Part shown: positions 1 to 8,823 of the stretch, piece after piece
Layout: the number at the start of each line of letters is the position of its first letter
Numbering within the stretch: position 1 is the first letter of the stretch
DNA from: Staphylococcus nepalensis
GTDB lineage: Bacteria > Bacillota > Bacilli > Staphylococcales > Staphylococcaceae
Assembly: GCF_014635045.1 (NCBI RefSeq)
Contig: NZ_BMCF01000005.1
Coordinates: forward strand, 1-64,000
Length of the DNA: 64,000 nucleotides
Direction of reading: 5' to 3'
Translations under genes and position numbers: made by a program
The notes under the pieces: generated by a model
The model's input: the letters and a program-made list of their open reading frames with translations, nothing else
What the model was told of the DNA's origin: nothing
Database searches by the model: none

Positions 1-61
1 TAATAATTTGCGTAATCGTGCCTTACTAACTTCACGACTTTATGCTTCTACAATCAAAAAA

Positions 62-92
62 GAGATTAAGCAACCTACGGTTGCCTAATCTC
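62..92 (-). terminator. Terminator-like hairpin downstream of the BI-1-like gene
   Basis: A 14-bp stem (62-75 with 79-92) closes a 3-nt loop. The single non-Watson-Crick position becomes a G-U wobble only in minus-strand RNA, and minus-strand RNA then runs into a T-rich tail, so it suits the minus-strand gene ending at 375. It lies about 280 bases beyond that stop; nothing coding is seen in between. The first 60 bases hold nothing I recognise. Confidence 0.6.
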
Positions 93-100
93 AAAAATTG

Positions 101-125
101 TATCAGTCCTCTTTGACAAAGAGCC
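101..125. repeat. 25-bp intergenic repeat, copy 1
   Basis: The 25 bases match 41059-41083 at 24 positions. In copy 2 they form the right half of an imperfect hairpin. Both copies sit beside a terminator. It could be the remnant end of a small mobile element; no transposase is nearby. Confidence 0.5.
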
Positions 126-374
126 TAAAAATGATTTTAAAAATCCAACACAATCAAAATTAGACTGCTAACTTCTCTTAGAACATAAGAAATCAGCAGC
201 CTACCTTATCTTTGTCTAAACCTATTTTAGTTATTCAATCTAAACCATTTCTTATAAACCTTAAAAACACTTTTTAAGCGCCGCTTCTTTAAAGGTTTAG
301 CGCTTGCATGTCTTATTTCTAAATTAGTAACACTTATATATGAGGCTTAGCTTATATCATTTCATGCAATATTA

Positions 375-1037
375 CTATTTTCTAAATTTATTTGCTAATC
401 TTAGTACGTATTTTATAATGTGTAATAAATTAATGAATAAATTAAAGCCCATTTCACGCGGCGAATATTGCCCTCGTTTCATACGGTTGAAATCATATAA
501 TGTATATAATAGAAATAGTAACAAACCAACTATGGTAATGATCGTATGAAAAATTGGATTATTTACAAACATACCAATAATGCCCGCAACAATTAATGCG
601 ACTAATGTTACAAATAAGTATTTACCCATACTCGATGCATTACCCACAAAAAAGTAACCTATAATGCCAAACGCAATAAATGCTCCTATAGCTAACAACA
701 CATTTTTATAGAATACTTCTGTCCCTAAATTTTGCAGATAAGCTGTAAATGTCGCATACGACAGCAAACCAACAACAATAGCATATATGTGAGAAATGAC
801 TAGCCCATATTTACGCGCACGATTAGTTAAAACTGTAAACAATACTAATACTAGCAGTACAATAGAGAGTGGTTTTCTCCATTCCATAGGTAAAAATTGT
901 CCAAAATAACAACCGATACCAAATATAATCCAATAATAAACAAAGAACAGCCATACTTTGCCATAAGCACGTGCTTTAGATTTATCTTGTTTTGGTTTAT
1001 GTTGCTTGTGGTTTACGTGTTGTGCTGAGTCAGCCAA
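375..1037 (-). CDS. BI-1/YccA-like multi-pass membrane protein
   Basis: Integral membrane protein of about 220 residues with a basic cytosolic N-terminus (about residues 1-25, many Lys/His/Gln) and about seven hydrophobic segments. The C-terminal stretch, an aspartate-bearing helix followed by a leucine-rich helix ending in basic residues, resembles the Bax-inhibitor-1 family, whose bacterial members are poorly understood and may leak ions. I chose the TTG at 1037: an AAGGAG lies 8 bases upstream, whereas the longer GTG start at 1046 overlaps that ribosome binding site. It is monocistronic. Family assignment is by overall pattern, so a generic DUF membrane protein is the alternative. Confidence 0.7.
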   Translation of the reverse strand: MADSAQHVNHKQHKPKQDKSKARAYGKVWLFFVYYWIIFGIGCYFGQFLPMEWRKPLSIVLLVLVLFTVLTNRARKYGLVISHIYAIVVGLLSYATFTAYLQNLGTEVFYKNVLLAIGAFIAFGIIGYFFVGNASSMGKYLFVTLVALIVAGIIGMFVNNPIFHTIITIVGLLLFLLYTLYDFNRMKRGQYSPREMGFNLFINLLHIIKYVLRLANKFRK

Positions 1038-1046
1038 TGCATTCAC

Positions 1047-1490
1047 TCCTTAGATGCTTTTATGTTTTACACGTTGATTATTTTACTCATTCAGACAGCA
1101 TAATTAACGCATATCAGCTTTAATAAATTTCACTTCTTATTTAAATGTGTTATTATCATTTTCACTAATCCACCAAAAATCAAACATTTCTGATATATTT
1201 TTTTGGACATTTTATAATTTAATTGAAATGACTGTCTTTTCAAATGTTACAAAGTAATAAAATTCGAAATCATTTTTTTATAATTAAAGTCTCCTCAATT
1301 CCCTAACAAAGGTATTTAGTGGTTTTTATAATCTATTTTTTTAAATGTTAATAATATTACATCTCTATAACAATAAACACAAGCCTCTTATTTTTTGTTA
1401 ATATGTAACGTGAATCCAGTTAAAGAAAAGATTAAACTCATATATTTAATTTAAACAAAGTTATGTATATAGGTGTGAGGAGGAGTTCTT
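1047..1490. other. AT-rich intergenic region upstream of the LysM/CHAP gene
   Basis: 444 bases between divergent genes. I see no gene. I looked for the WalR dyad (two TGTWAH half-sites five bases apart) that controls many staphylococcal wall hydrolases and found only badly spaced half-sites near 1399-1413. An 18-bp segment at 1312-1329 repeats at 2359-2376. Confidence 0.5.
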
Positions 1491-2300
1491 TTGAAAAAGT
1501 TTGCATTTGCAGTAACCGCTGCTTCGGGTGCAGCAGCAGTGATTGCTAACCATGAAGCTGAAGCGTCAACGCAACATACAGTACAATCAGGTGATTCACT
1601 TTGGTCAATCTCAGAACAATATGGTGTTTCCGTAGATGAGATTAAACAAAACAATAATCTCGATAACAATATGGTATTTCCGGGACAGGTTATCGAAATT
1701 GGTGGAAGTGATCAAGATTCAAGTTCAAACAATTCTTCACAAACATCAGGCGGTTCAACACATACAGTTCAATCTGGTGAATCACTTAATGTAATTGCTA
1801 GCAATTACGGCGTGTCAGTAGATGAATTAATGTCAGCTAATAATTTAAATGGTTATTTAATCCATCCTGGACAGTCGCTTACAATCCCAAATGGAACAGG
1901 TACTGGTGGTTCTGGTGGTTCTGGTAACGGAGCAACACAAACACCAAATACTGGTAGTTCATCAGCTAGTGACGCTAACTTATATGATTGGGGACAATGT
2001 ACTTGGCACGTATTTAATCGTAGAGCAGAAACTGGCAAACCAATTAGCACATATTGGTGGAACGCTGATCATTGGGCAAGCAATGCAGCGGCAGATGGCT
2101 ATACAGTAAATAATACACCAACTGCCGGTTCTATTATGCAAAATTACGAAGGCCCAATTGGTCATGTCGCGTATGTAGAGCAAGTAAATCCTGATGGCAG
2201 CATCTTAATTTCAGAAATGAATTATAATACGCCGCCAGGTACAGTGGATTACCGTACAATCCCTGCTTCACAAGCTTCAAGCTATAACTATATTCACTAA
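1491..2300 (+). CDS. Secreted LysM-CHAP peptidoglycan hydrolase (SsaA/Sle1-like)
   Basis: A 269-residue secreted wall hydrolase. A signal peptide (about 1-26, cleavage after the Ala-Glu-Ala-Ser region) precedes two LysM peptidoglycan-binding domains (about 28-71 and 89-133), a Gly/Ser/Thr linker, and a C-terminal CHAP amidase/endopeptidase domain (about 160-269). The CHAP nucleophile is the Cys in WGQCTW and the His is in GHVAYVE. It should cut peptidoglycan amide bonds during cell separation or remodelling. The TTG start follows a strong GAGGAGG. The staphylococcal relative at this locus, next to pit and graRS, has the same two-LysM plan; Sle1 itself has three. A strong terminator follows. 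Confidence 0.93.
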   Translation: MKKFAFAVTAASGAAAVIANHEAEASTQHTVQSGDSLWSISEQYGVSVDEIKQNNNLDNNMVFPGQVIEIGGSDQDSSSNNSSQTSGGSTHTVQSGESLNVIASNYGVSVDELMSANNLNGYLIHPGQSLTIPNGTGTGGSGGSGNGATQTPNTGSSSASDANLYDWGQCTWHVFNRRAETGKPISTYWWNADHWASNAAADGYTVNNTPTAGSIMQNYEGPIGHVAYVEQVNPDGSILISEMNYNTPPGTVDYRTIPASQASSYNYIH

Positions 2301-2336
2301 AATATAGTTAAAATTTAGAAAATGAATAATGAAAGT

Positions 2337-2380
2337 AAACCACTAAATCTTATATAAAGTATTTAGTGGTTTTTATTTTT
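2337..2380 (+). terminator. Terminator of the LysM-CHAP gene
   Basis: Perfect 12-bp stem (2337-2348 with 2361-2372), 12-base loop, then a T-rich tract. Confidence 0.85.
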
Positions 2381-2536
2381 CATCTTGACTGTAAAAAATG
2401 AAAACAAACCATTTTCTTTTCATTTTTTACAAAGGGTTTTATTGTCTACGCTCGTAAAAACGTTTAAAAAGGAGACAAACGTTAAATTTTGTATATAATC
2501 CCCTTATTAAAAACGAGACAATCCTGCTTATATACT

Positions 2537-2575
2537 AATCGAGGCCGAGACGTTATTGATGTCCCGACCTCGATT
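2537..2575 (-). terminator. Terminator of the pitR-pitA operon
   Basis: Imperfect GC-rich hairpin (2537-2549 with 2563-2575) just below the phosphate transporter stop. It belongs to the recurring staphylococcal GGCTGGGACA-type hairpins also seen at 27609 and 48453. Confidence 0.65.
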
Positions 2576-2617
2576 CAAATTTAAGATTAATAATATAAAC
2601 ATAATCTTTTAAATGTT

Positions 2618-3625
2618 TTATAAGAAAATATCAATAGCATAGTAAATAATTGCCGCTACTAACGCAGAAATTGGTAATGTAATTACCCAAGTTACAATCA
2701 TGCGTTGTGCTGTATTCCACTTAACACCTTTGATACGATTAGATGAACCGACACCTAGAATAGATGAAGATACAACATGCGTAGTTGATAACGGGAAGTG
2801 TAATGATGAAGCAACAAATATTGTTAATGCAGACGATAAATCTGCTGCTGCGCCATTCGCTGGACGTATTTTCATGATATTTCCCCCAACAGTTTTGATG
2901 ATTTTCCAACCACCAACAGCTGTACCTAAGCCCATTGCAGTGGCACAGGCTATTTTTACCCATAATTGTGGTTCGGTACTTGTCCCTGTTTGGATATTTG
3001 CTACTATTAGGGCCAAAGTAATAATCCCCATTGATTTTTGTGCATCGTTTGTACCGTGTGAAAATGATTGTAGCGATGCAGTGAAAATTTGGAAAAATCT
3101 AAAGTTACGATTCGTTTTGGTAAGATTAGCATTTTTGAATACCACTTTTACAATTGAATACATAATAAAACCAACACAAAAAGCAATAATCGGCGATAAA
3201 AGTAATACAACAATAATTTTTGTAAAACCTTGATAGTGCAGTACAGCAAACGAGCCTTGTGAAGCAATTGCTGCACCGGCGATTGATCCGATTAAAGCAT
3301 GGGAAGATGAGCTAGGTATACCAAAGAACCAAGTCACTAAATTCCATATAATTGCTGCCAAAATTGCAGCTAAAACAACGATAAGCCCATTTTCTAATTT
3401 AAATGGGTCTACAATGTCTTTTGTTATCGTACTTGCAACTCCAGTAAATGTTAACGCACCAATAAAGTTCATAACAGACGCTAAAATAATTGCAGTTCTA
3501 GGAGTTAAGGCACGTGTTGAAACAGCAGTAGCGACGGCATTGGCTGTATCATGGAAACCATTGATAAAGTCAAATATCAAAGAAAAAATAACGATAGCTA
3601 CTGTGATAATCAAAATATATTCCAT
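2618..3625 (-). CDS. pitA: PiT-family inorganic phosphate transporter
   Basis: Low-affinity phosphate (probably metal-phosphate) importer of 335 residues with about ten membrane helices. The two PHO4 signatures are visible: FHDTANAVATAVSTR near residue 24 and SHGTNDAQKSMG near residue 190, the inverted-repeat halves that bind phosphate. The ATG follows AAGGAGTCCTAACTT. It lies 13 bases below the DUF47 gene and is surely co-transcribed with it; a terminator follows. Bacterial PiT length is usually 330-500 residues, so this is a compact but complete form. Confidence 0.93.
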   Translation of the reverse strand: MEYILIITVAIVIFSLIFDFINGFHDTANAVATAVSTRALTPRTAIILASVMNFIGALTFTGVASTITKDIVDPFKLENGLIVVLAAILAAIIWNLVTWFFGIPSSSSHALIGSIAGAAIASQGSFAVLHYQGFTKIIVVLLLSPIIAFCVGFIMYSIVKVVFKNANLTKTNRNFRFFQIFTASLQSFSHGTNDAQKSMGIITLALIVANIQTGTSTEPQLWVKIACATAMGLGTAVGGWKIIKTVGGNIMKIRPANGAAADLSSALTIFVASSLHFPLSTTHVVSSSILGVGSSNRIKGVKWNTAQRMIVTWVITLPISALVAAIIYYAIDIFL

Positions 3626-3638
3626 AAGTTAGGACTCC

Positions 3639-4256
3639 TTAGCTATTTTTCATTATTATTGTTTCAAAGTTATTCGCTACAGCCTGACATTTATCGGCAA
3701 CTTCTTCTAAACTTTCGTAAATTTCTTTGATTTTAATCAGTGTGATCGGATCTGTCTCACTATTAAAAATATGTTTAATAGACTGACGTAATATACCGTC
3801 ACAATTAGTTTCAAATTCTTTAATATTAATAGAATGAATACGCATGTGAGAGAGTTTCTTATCAACCAATAAACCTACTGCCAATTTCATTTCAGCAATA
3901 GCTTTTTGGATATTATCAACAAATTCAGCCATATATTCATCCGTATATTCAATAGAGTACATTTCAAACATTGCGGAAGTTTCTTCTATTGCATCTAAAA
4001 CATCGTCAATGGCGTTACATAAAGAGAGGATATCCTCACGTTCAATAGGTGTAATGAATGTTTGGTTCAAATCTGAAATCACTTGATGCATTAATTCATC
4101 ACCATGTGATTCGTATGTTTTAATATTGTCTGAGTATGCTTTAAGATCTAAATGTGTATTAAAATCCATTTTGCCAAATTCAATTGCTGCACGGTCTAAG
4201 TTGAATACCATTTCCTCAAGTTTCACCATGAACTTATCTTTTTTCTTGTTAAACAT
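3639..4256 (-). CDS. pitR: DUF47 (PhoU-like) partner of the phosphate transporter
   Basis: Cytosolic all-helical protein of 205 residues of the DUF47/TIGR00153 family, related to PhoU. Acidic helices rich in Asp/Glu/His, such as ESHGDELMHQVISDL near residue 50 and a second mirrored repeat near 150, match the metal-binding three-helix repeats of PhoU proteins. DUF47 genes sit beside pit in many bacteria and are thought to modulate its uptake. The start has GGAGGATTTTTTGA before the ATG. First gene of a two-gene operon. Confidence 0.9.
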   Translation of the reverse strand: MFNKKKDKFMVKLEEMVFNLDRAAIEFGKMDFNTHLDLKAYSDNIKTYESHGDELMHQVISDLNQTFITPIEREDILSLCNAIDDVLDAIEETSAMFEMYSIEYTDEYMAEFVDNIQKAIAEMKLAVGLLVDKKLSHMRIHSINIKEFETNCDGILRQSIKHIFNSETDPITLIKIKEIYESLEEVADKCQAVANNFETIIMKNS

Positions 4257-4974
4257 TCAAAAAATCCTCCATTTACAGTGACCATTACAATCACCTTCAA
4301 TAAATTTAAAAAAATTAGATTCCTTTAGAGACAAATTAAGATTGGCAAGATTTACAATGCGCTCATTATTTTGACAATTATTAAAATTATGTAAATGAAC
4401 TTTTGCTTTCTAGGTTTAAAAAATCTTACAAATGTTGATTTGCTCTTATTTGAAAATAGCACAAATTTAACAAACTCACAATTAAATTTACAAATTCTTA
4501 ACATTACATTTTAGTTAAATTAATAAAAATGTGCTTATTTCTACTATTACATTTTGCTTTTCCATAAAAAGTTTCAATTGCATATTACACATCGTTAATC
4601 AAAACTCACAATAGCAATAATTGCATAATTTCCATCTATAATCAACAACTATTTTGATTCATTTTTTAAAACTTTAAATGGTACGAACCTCTCAATTTCT
4701 ATTCAATTATAAATATCAAAATAAAAAAATAAAAGAAGCAACAAAATCATACTTTCTTAAAAGATTTTGTTACCTCACTCACTATGAATATTACATTTTA
4801 ATTCAAACTTATTTTAAATACACTTTCTAATTCAGGCAATCATTACCAATTACATAGAAAAGCTTAACATCTAATAGCCTAGACTCTCTATTTGTTTTCT
4901 AAGTTAGTTATAACTTAAGGGTAAAAATACACAGTTTAGATATTTGGAAGTGGTTATTTTAAAAATTGAAATAA
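4257..4974. other. 718-bp gene-free interval where vraFG would be expected
   Basis: Extremely AT-rich, with no open frame of note on either strand and no recognisable ABC transporter motif. In S. aureus the ATPase/permease pair vraFG follows graXRS here. ACAAATTTAA at 4461-4470 matches eight of ten positions of the GraR palindrome, which could be chance. Confidence 0.7.
4740..4771 (-). terminator. Terminator of graXRS
   Basis: Perfect 9-bp stem (4740-4748 with 4763-4771) followed on the minus strand by a long T-rich run. It ends the graXRS transcript about 200 bases past graS. Confidence 0.75.
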
Positions 4975-6000
4975 TTAATGCTCAGATAATCTGGATACTA
5001 ATTCATTTTGGTTAGGGAAAATAAATTGGACTGATGTTCCTTTTTGCATTTCTGAATTAATATGGACTGTGATACCTAATTTTTCTTTTACATTTTGGAC
5101 AAGATACAAACCTATACCAGAAGACGTTGTTTCATTACGATTCGAGGTGGAAGTAAAACCTTTATCAAATATTCTTGGCAAATCTTTTTGGCTAATGCCT
5201 CTCCCCTCATCTTTTATATTTAACGCTACATGATTTTTAATTAACGTTCCATTAATATGGATTGTACTATGTTCACTATATTTGACTGCATTAGATATAA
5301 TTTGCCTTATCATCATTCGACACCATTTAGTATCTGTATACACCTTGTAGGATGTTTCGAAATTGAGTTCAAAGTCTATACCTTTTGCTTGGCTGATATA
5401 TCTAGAAATCTGAATTTCATCAATAACTAAACGTTTTAAATCAACATGTTCATAATACATATCTTTATTTTGTGATTCTAATCTAGTTAAAAATAAATGT
5501 CTATCTAACATATCGTTGATACGTGTCCATTCGAATAATAAAGCTCTTTTTCTTGTACCGTCATTTTCTTTTTCAATTAATAACTTTAAAGCAGTAACAG
5601 GTGTTTTAATATCATGCACAAAATCAGTTAGTGAAGCTTCAGTAGACTTAATTTGCTTTTTTTGCTTTGTTACTAACATTTTTTGAGTTGTAATTTGATT
5701 ATACAAATATTCAACCATTTGTTGTTGAAACGGCGTATCTGCAAGTGATTTATGCTTTAAAGCTTCAGGTTCAATATTTTCATCTAAATGTTTTAAAAAT
5801 TTAACTTCTTTTATATAGGTATACAGTAAAAATATAAAACTTAACCCTATATTTAAAATGATAATATATAAAATGCTATCTACACTTAAATCGTAATCTA
5901 AGTACGCAATACCCAAAAAAATAAATTGTAAAAACAGTAGCCATAATATCCAATGCTTACGTGAACGTATAAACATCCATACCCATTTAATACTATCCAT
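4975..6000 (-). CDS. graS: GraS sensor histidine kinase
   Basis: Intramembrane-sensing kinase of 341 residues for cationic antimicrobial peptides. Two membrane helices (about 15-34 and 42-62) flank a very short outer loop that keeps Asp35, Asp37 and Asp41, the acidic residues implicated in peptide sensing by S. aureus GraS. The H-box is [11 protein letters not shown] with phospho-acceptor His129. The ATPase domain has an N box (NAVKYS), DEGRGIS, and GIGLYLV. It overlaps graR by 8 bases. In S. aureus it needs the VraFG transporter to signal, but that pair is not downstream here. Confidence 0.95.
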   Translation of the reverse strand: MDSIKWVWMFIRSRKHWILWLLFLQFIFLGIAYLDYDLSVDSILYIIILNIGLSFIFLLYTYIKEVKFLKHLDENIEPEALKHKSLADTPFQQQMVEYLYNQITTQKMLVTKQKKQIKSTEASLTDFVHDIKTPVTALKLLIEKENDGTRKRALLFEWTRINDMLDRHLFLTRLESQNKDMYYEHVDLKRLVIDEIQISRYISQAKGIDFELNFETSYKVYTDTKWCRMMIRQIISNAVKYSEHSTIHINGTLIKNHVALNIKDEGRGISQKDLPRIFDKGFTSTSNRNETTSSGIGLYLVQNVKEKLGITVHINSEMQKGTSVQFIFPNQNELVSRLSEH

Positions 6001-6667
6001 GGGCCATATACCCTTTTCCTATTTTAGTTTCAATTGCATCCTTCATATCAATATCAGATAATTTTTTTCTTAAACGATTTACATTGACCGTCAGCGTATT
6101 ATCACTCACAAATGCTTCATCATCCCATAACGCAGTAATCAAAGTATCTCTAGTGACAATTGTATCTTGTTTTTTCACTAGCATTTCTAAAATAATCATT
6201 TCTGTTTTAGATAAATAAATCACCTTATCTTCTCTGCTAATGCTATCTTTTGTAAGATCAAGTGTCGCTTCTTGCCAAGTTATTACTCTTTTTTCATCTA
6301 AGCTAAATTGATAAACACGTCTATAGATAGCTTGTAATTTTGCAATTAATACATTTGTATTAAATGGCTTTTGAACATAATCATCTGCCCCTAATTCCAT
6401 ACTCATAACTTGGTCCATTGGGTTATCTCTAGAAGATAAAAAGAGAATTGGTGTATTTGATATTTCTCGGATTTTACGTGTCCAATAGAAACCATCATAT
6501 TTAGGTAGTTTTATATCCATGATCACAATTGCTGGATCTACTTCATTAAATTTATCCATCACTAGATTAAAGTCCTCAACACCATTAACATTAAAATCCC
6601 ATTGTTCTAGTTCTTCACTCAGTTCTTTAAATAATGTCATATCATCTTCCACTAACAAAATCTCCAT
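5993..6667 (-). CDS. graR: GraR response regulator
   Basis: OmpR/PhoB-type regulator of 224 residues. The receiver domain (about 1-115) has acidic pocket residues near 8-9, phospho-acceptor Asp51 (IMDIKLP) and Lys near 99 (VQKPF). The winged-helix DNA-binding domain (about 130-224) ends with the wing GKGYMA. Regulators of this type raise dltABCD, mprF and vraFG expression in staphylococci. The start has a GAGGTGAG. Lies between graX and graS in one operon. Confidence 0.95.
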   Translation of the reverse strand: MEILLVEDDMTLFKELSEELEQWDFNVNGVEDFNLVMDKFNEVDPAIVIMDIKLPKYDGFYWTRKIREISNTPILFLSSRDNPMDQVMSMELGADDYVQKPFNTNVLIAKLQAIYRRVYQFSLDEKRVITWQEATLDLTKDSISREDKVIYLSKTEMIILEMLVKKQDTIVTRDTLITALWDDEAFVSDNTLTVNVNRLRKKLSDIDMKDAIETKIGKGYMAHG

Positions 6668-6680
6668 ATACTCACCTCAA

Positions 6681-7598
6681 TTATTTTGTATATTTTATTT
6701 TTTCACCCGAATTGATACGTACTTGATAATGTTTAATTCGGCAATCGATTTCAAATCCTCTCATCATTAAACCTTGAAATGGGGATTGAAATAGATAATA
6801 AACTGGCCAAGTTAACTTAGGAATATAATCATATAAATGCACTAAGACTTGTTGTGTGCCTTTTAATTTACGGAATTCTAACTTTCCTTGCTTTTTGAAA
6901 TTAGATTTTACAATTTTACCACCTACGAGCAATAAAGTAATCATGTCTGTATCAGTTTCAATCCTCTGAAGTACCAATAAAGGGTCATGCTTATTTTTTA
7001 TATAAATAATAAAATAATCTTCTTTTTGAACTGTATGTAAAAAAGTACCTTTCGTTTCATCTAACCATTTAAAATAATATTCTACCATTTGATTTAAAGT
7101 CCAATTCATCGGTAATTGTATACTCAATGCACTTCTCACATCATCATATTTCGATGATTGGAGTTCTACAGCTACGTGTGGGCGCGCTACTTCCGCTTTC
7201 GTCTGTGTTACTTCAGTACCATAAGCTGATAAACGCTGTATTGTTTCGGTATCAAAACGGCTACCACTAATATAAATTATTTTGCCTACACCTTGTTTAG
7301 CTGCAGCTCTACCAAAATTATCTGCCGCTATTAAATTCATGTCTCTAGCAGCTGCCTGCGTCAATTTAGCCGAATGTTTCGTTGGATCTAAATAAAATAT
7401 CGCTATATTCATACCATTCATAGCTGATAACACATCATTATAGTTATAAATATCTTTTTCTAGCCAAATAATTTCTTTAAAATCTTTTTCCTTAGGGTAC
7501 TTCGACAAAGTATATAATACCGCATCGTCTTTAATAGAGGGAATTAAATTTTTCCCTATATAGCCTGTAACACCTGCAAGTAGTATATTAGGTTTCAT
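6681..7598 (-). CDS. graX: GraX, NAD(P)-binding auxiliary protein of the Gra system
   Basis: A 305-residue NAD(P)-binding, SDR/NmrA-like protein. The N-terminal nucleotide loop reads GVTGYIGKNL (residues 9-18), with a YISGSRF strand near 108. The C-terminal half (about 145-305) is divergent. GraX acts as an accessory or scaffold for GraS/GraR signalling in S. aureus; no enzymatic reaction is established. It is the first gene of graXRS, 13 bases before graR, with GGATGGAG before its ATG. Divergent from the GNAT gene. Confidence 0.9.
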   Translation of the reverse strand: MKPNILLAGVTGYIGKNLIPSIKDDAVLYTLSKYPKEKDFKEIIWLEKDIYNYNDVLSAMNGMNIAIFYLDPTKHSAKLTQAAARDMNLIAADNFGRAAAKQGVGKIIYISGSRFDTETIQRLSAYGTEVTQTKAEVARPHVAVELQSSKYDDVRSALSIQLPMNWTLNQMVEYYFKWLDETKGTFLHTVQKEDYFIIYIKNKHDPLLVLQRIETDTDMITLLLVGGKIVKSNFKKQGKLEFRKLKGTQQVLVHLYDYIPKLTWPVYYLFQSPFQGLMMRGFEIDCRIKHYQVRINSGEKIKYTK

Positions 7599-7717
7599 AA
7601 TACTCCATCCTTTAACGTATATTTTCTTATTTTAAATATTCCCTAGTAAATTCAAGTTAATGATGTTAAGTTATACTATAACTGAGTTTAAAAATTAGGA
7701 ATAAGGAGTGGACATAT

Positions 7718-8224
7718 ATGGTTCATCAAATTCGAGAAATTGGTATCAATGATATAGAACCTTTCGTTAAACTATTAAGCACGATCTATGATGAATCTGA
7801 TTATTTGATATACAATCCGGGCGAATATGCGCCGTCTAATACAGACGCGGTTGCAACTTTAGAACATTACATTACTTCCCCTTCTAATGCCATTTATATC
7901 GCAGAAAATAATGGCGAACTCGTTGGCTTTGCAATCGTCGCTACAGAAAATTTCGAACGCACACGTCATGAAGCACATTTTTCTATGGGTGTTATAAGAC
8001 ACTATCGCGAAAAAGGATTAGGACAATCATTAATCAATTCTATCGAAGCGTGGTGTTTAAATCATGATATTCATCGCATCGAAGTCGAAGTAGTTCCTGA
8101 AAATACGACCGCTGTTGATTTATTTAAAAGTGCTAATTATCAAATCGAAGGAGAACTTAAAGATAAACTATTTATTGATCATCGTTACTATAATAAATAT
8201 ATCATGGCTAAATTACTAATTTAA
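7718..8224 (+). CDS. GNAT-family N-acetyltransferase
   Basis: A 168-residue single-domain acetyltransferase. Motif A, the acetyl-CoA pyrophosphate loop, is RHYREKGLGQSL at about 95-106, followed by the motif B region HRIEVEVVPENTTAVDLFKSANY near 128-150. Substrate unknown; the RimI/SpeG-like layout fits a small amine or a peptide N-terminus. AAGGAGTGG precedes the ATG. Monocistronic and divergent from graX, at the left edge of the AT-rich accessory segment. Confidence 0.88.
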   Translation: MVHQIREIGINDIEPFVKLLSTIYDESDYLIYNPGEYAPSNTDAVATLEHYITSPSNAIYIAENNGELVGFAIVATENFERTRHEAHFSMGVIRHYREKGLGQSLINSIEAWCLNHDIHRIEVEVVPENTTAVDLFKSANYQIEGELKDKLFIDHRYYNKYIMAKLLI

Positions 8225-8509
8225 CGATTTAAATGTAAAAAAACATAAATAACTTTCTTATTTATAGTTTAATCTTTTTTTTATAAATATCCAAATGACA
8301 ATGACATGTTTTGAATTAAGATATAAAACACTGCTTTTATTTAATTACTAAACTTTGTAAGTTGAAATTCGATGCTTTGAAAAGTGTGAAATACAACTCT
8401 AACATTTCCAAGTGCTGTCTGACTAATATGGCTAAAATCAAATAATATATCATGAATCAACTAAACCTTACCCTGTATTCCAAATGAAGTATATGCTTAT
8501 GATTATGCT

Positions 8510-8551
8510 ACACTCCTAAACTTGAACGCTAAAATTCAACTTCAGGAGTGT
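8510..8551 (+). promoter_or_regulatory. Hairpin that would sequester a ribosome binding site
   Basis: An 8-bp stem (8510-8517 with 8544-8551), extended by an inner TTGAA/TTCAA pair, buries AGGAGTG. That AGGAGTG is ideally spaced before the ATG at 8558. It could alternatively be an orphan plus-strand terminator with a T-poor tail. Confidence 0.4.
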
Positions 8552-8557
8552 TTATTT

Positions 8558-8623
8558 ATGTGTAGTAAAGTGCACTTTAGATTTCAATTAAAGTTAATTC
8601 AAGTGTACAACTTTAAAACATGA
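8558..8623 (+). CDS. Possible 21-residue leader or remnant peptide
   Basis: Short open frame starting at an ATG seven bases after AGGAGTG that lies in the 3' arm of the hairpin at 8510-8551. The product is cationic, starts MCSKVHF and has a KLIQVYNFK segment. It could be a leader peptide, the decayed start of a transposase-type gene, or chance. Nothing downstream continues it. I do not recognise a family. Confidence 0.2.
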   Translation: MCSKVHFRFQLKLIQVYNFKT

Positions 8624-8758
8624 AGTTATAGAATATGAGGCAAAGCATACAATATTAAATAATTTTAAATAAAATACTATTACAATCAGTGTAACGCTTT
8701 AGTTACCAAAATTTCTAATCTCATATAGTTAAAAATACAAAAAACAAGTAAATTAAAA

Positions 8759-8789
8759 GCAAGATATCTGTGAAAACCAGAAATCTTGC
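8759..8789 (-). terminator. Terminator of the peptide/CPBP/ABC operon
   Basis: Stem of 7 bp plus an inner CT/AG pair, separated by a one- or two-base bulge (8759-8765 with 8783-8789), followed on the minus strand by a T-rich tail. It sits 35 bases below the permease stop. Confidence 0.75.
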
Positions 8790-8823
8790 CTTGGTTAGTT
8801 ATTTTAAACAAAAATGACCACAA

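Noticed and set aside
340-549. 69-codon plus-strand frame over the end of the BI-1-like gene
   Set aside because: Antisense to a real membrane protein gene and without start signals.
1395-1415. Possible WalR-box half-sites before the LysM-CHAP gene
   Set aside because: The TGTWAH half-sites are spaced by two bases, not five, so they do not form the WalR dyad.
2700-3233. 177-codon open frame antisense to the phosphate transporter gene
   Set aside because: Lies entirely opposite a strong PiT gene, has no ribosome binding site and no recognisable domain.
4461-4470. Near match to the GraR palindrome in the vraFG-less interval
   Set aside because: Only eight of ten positions match in very AT-rich DNA, so chance is likely.
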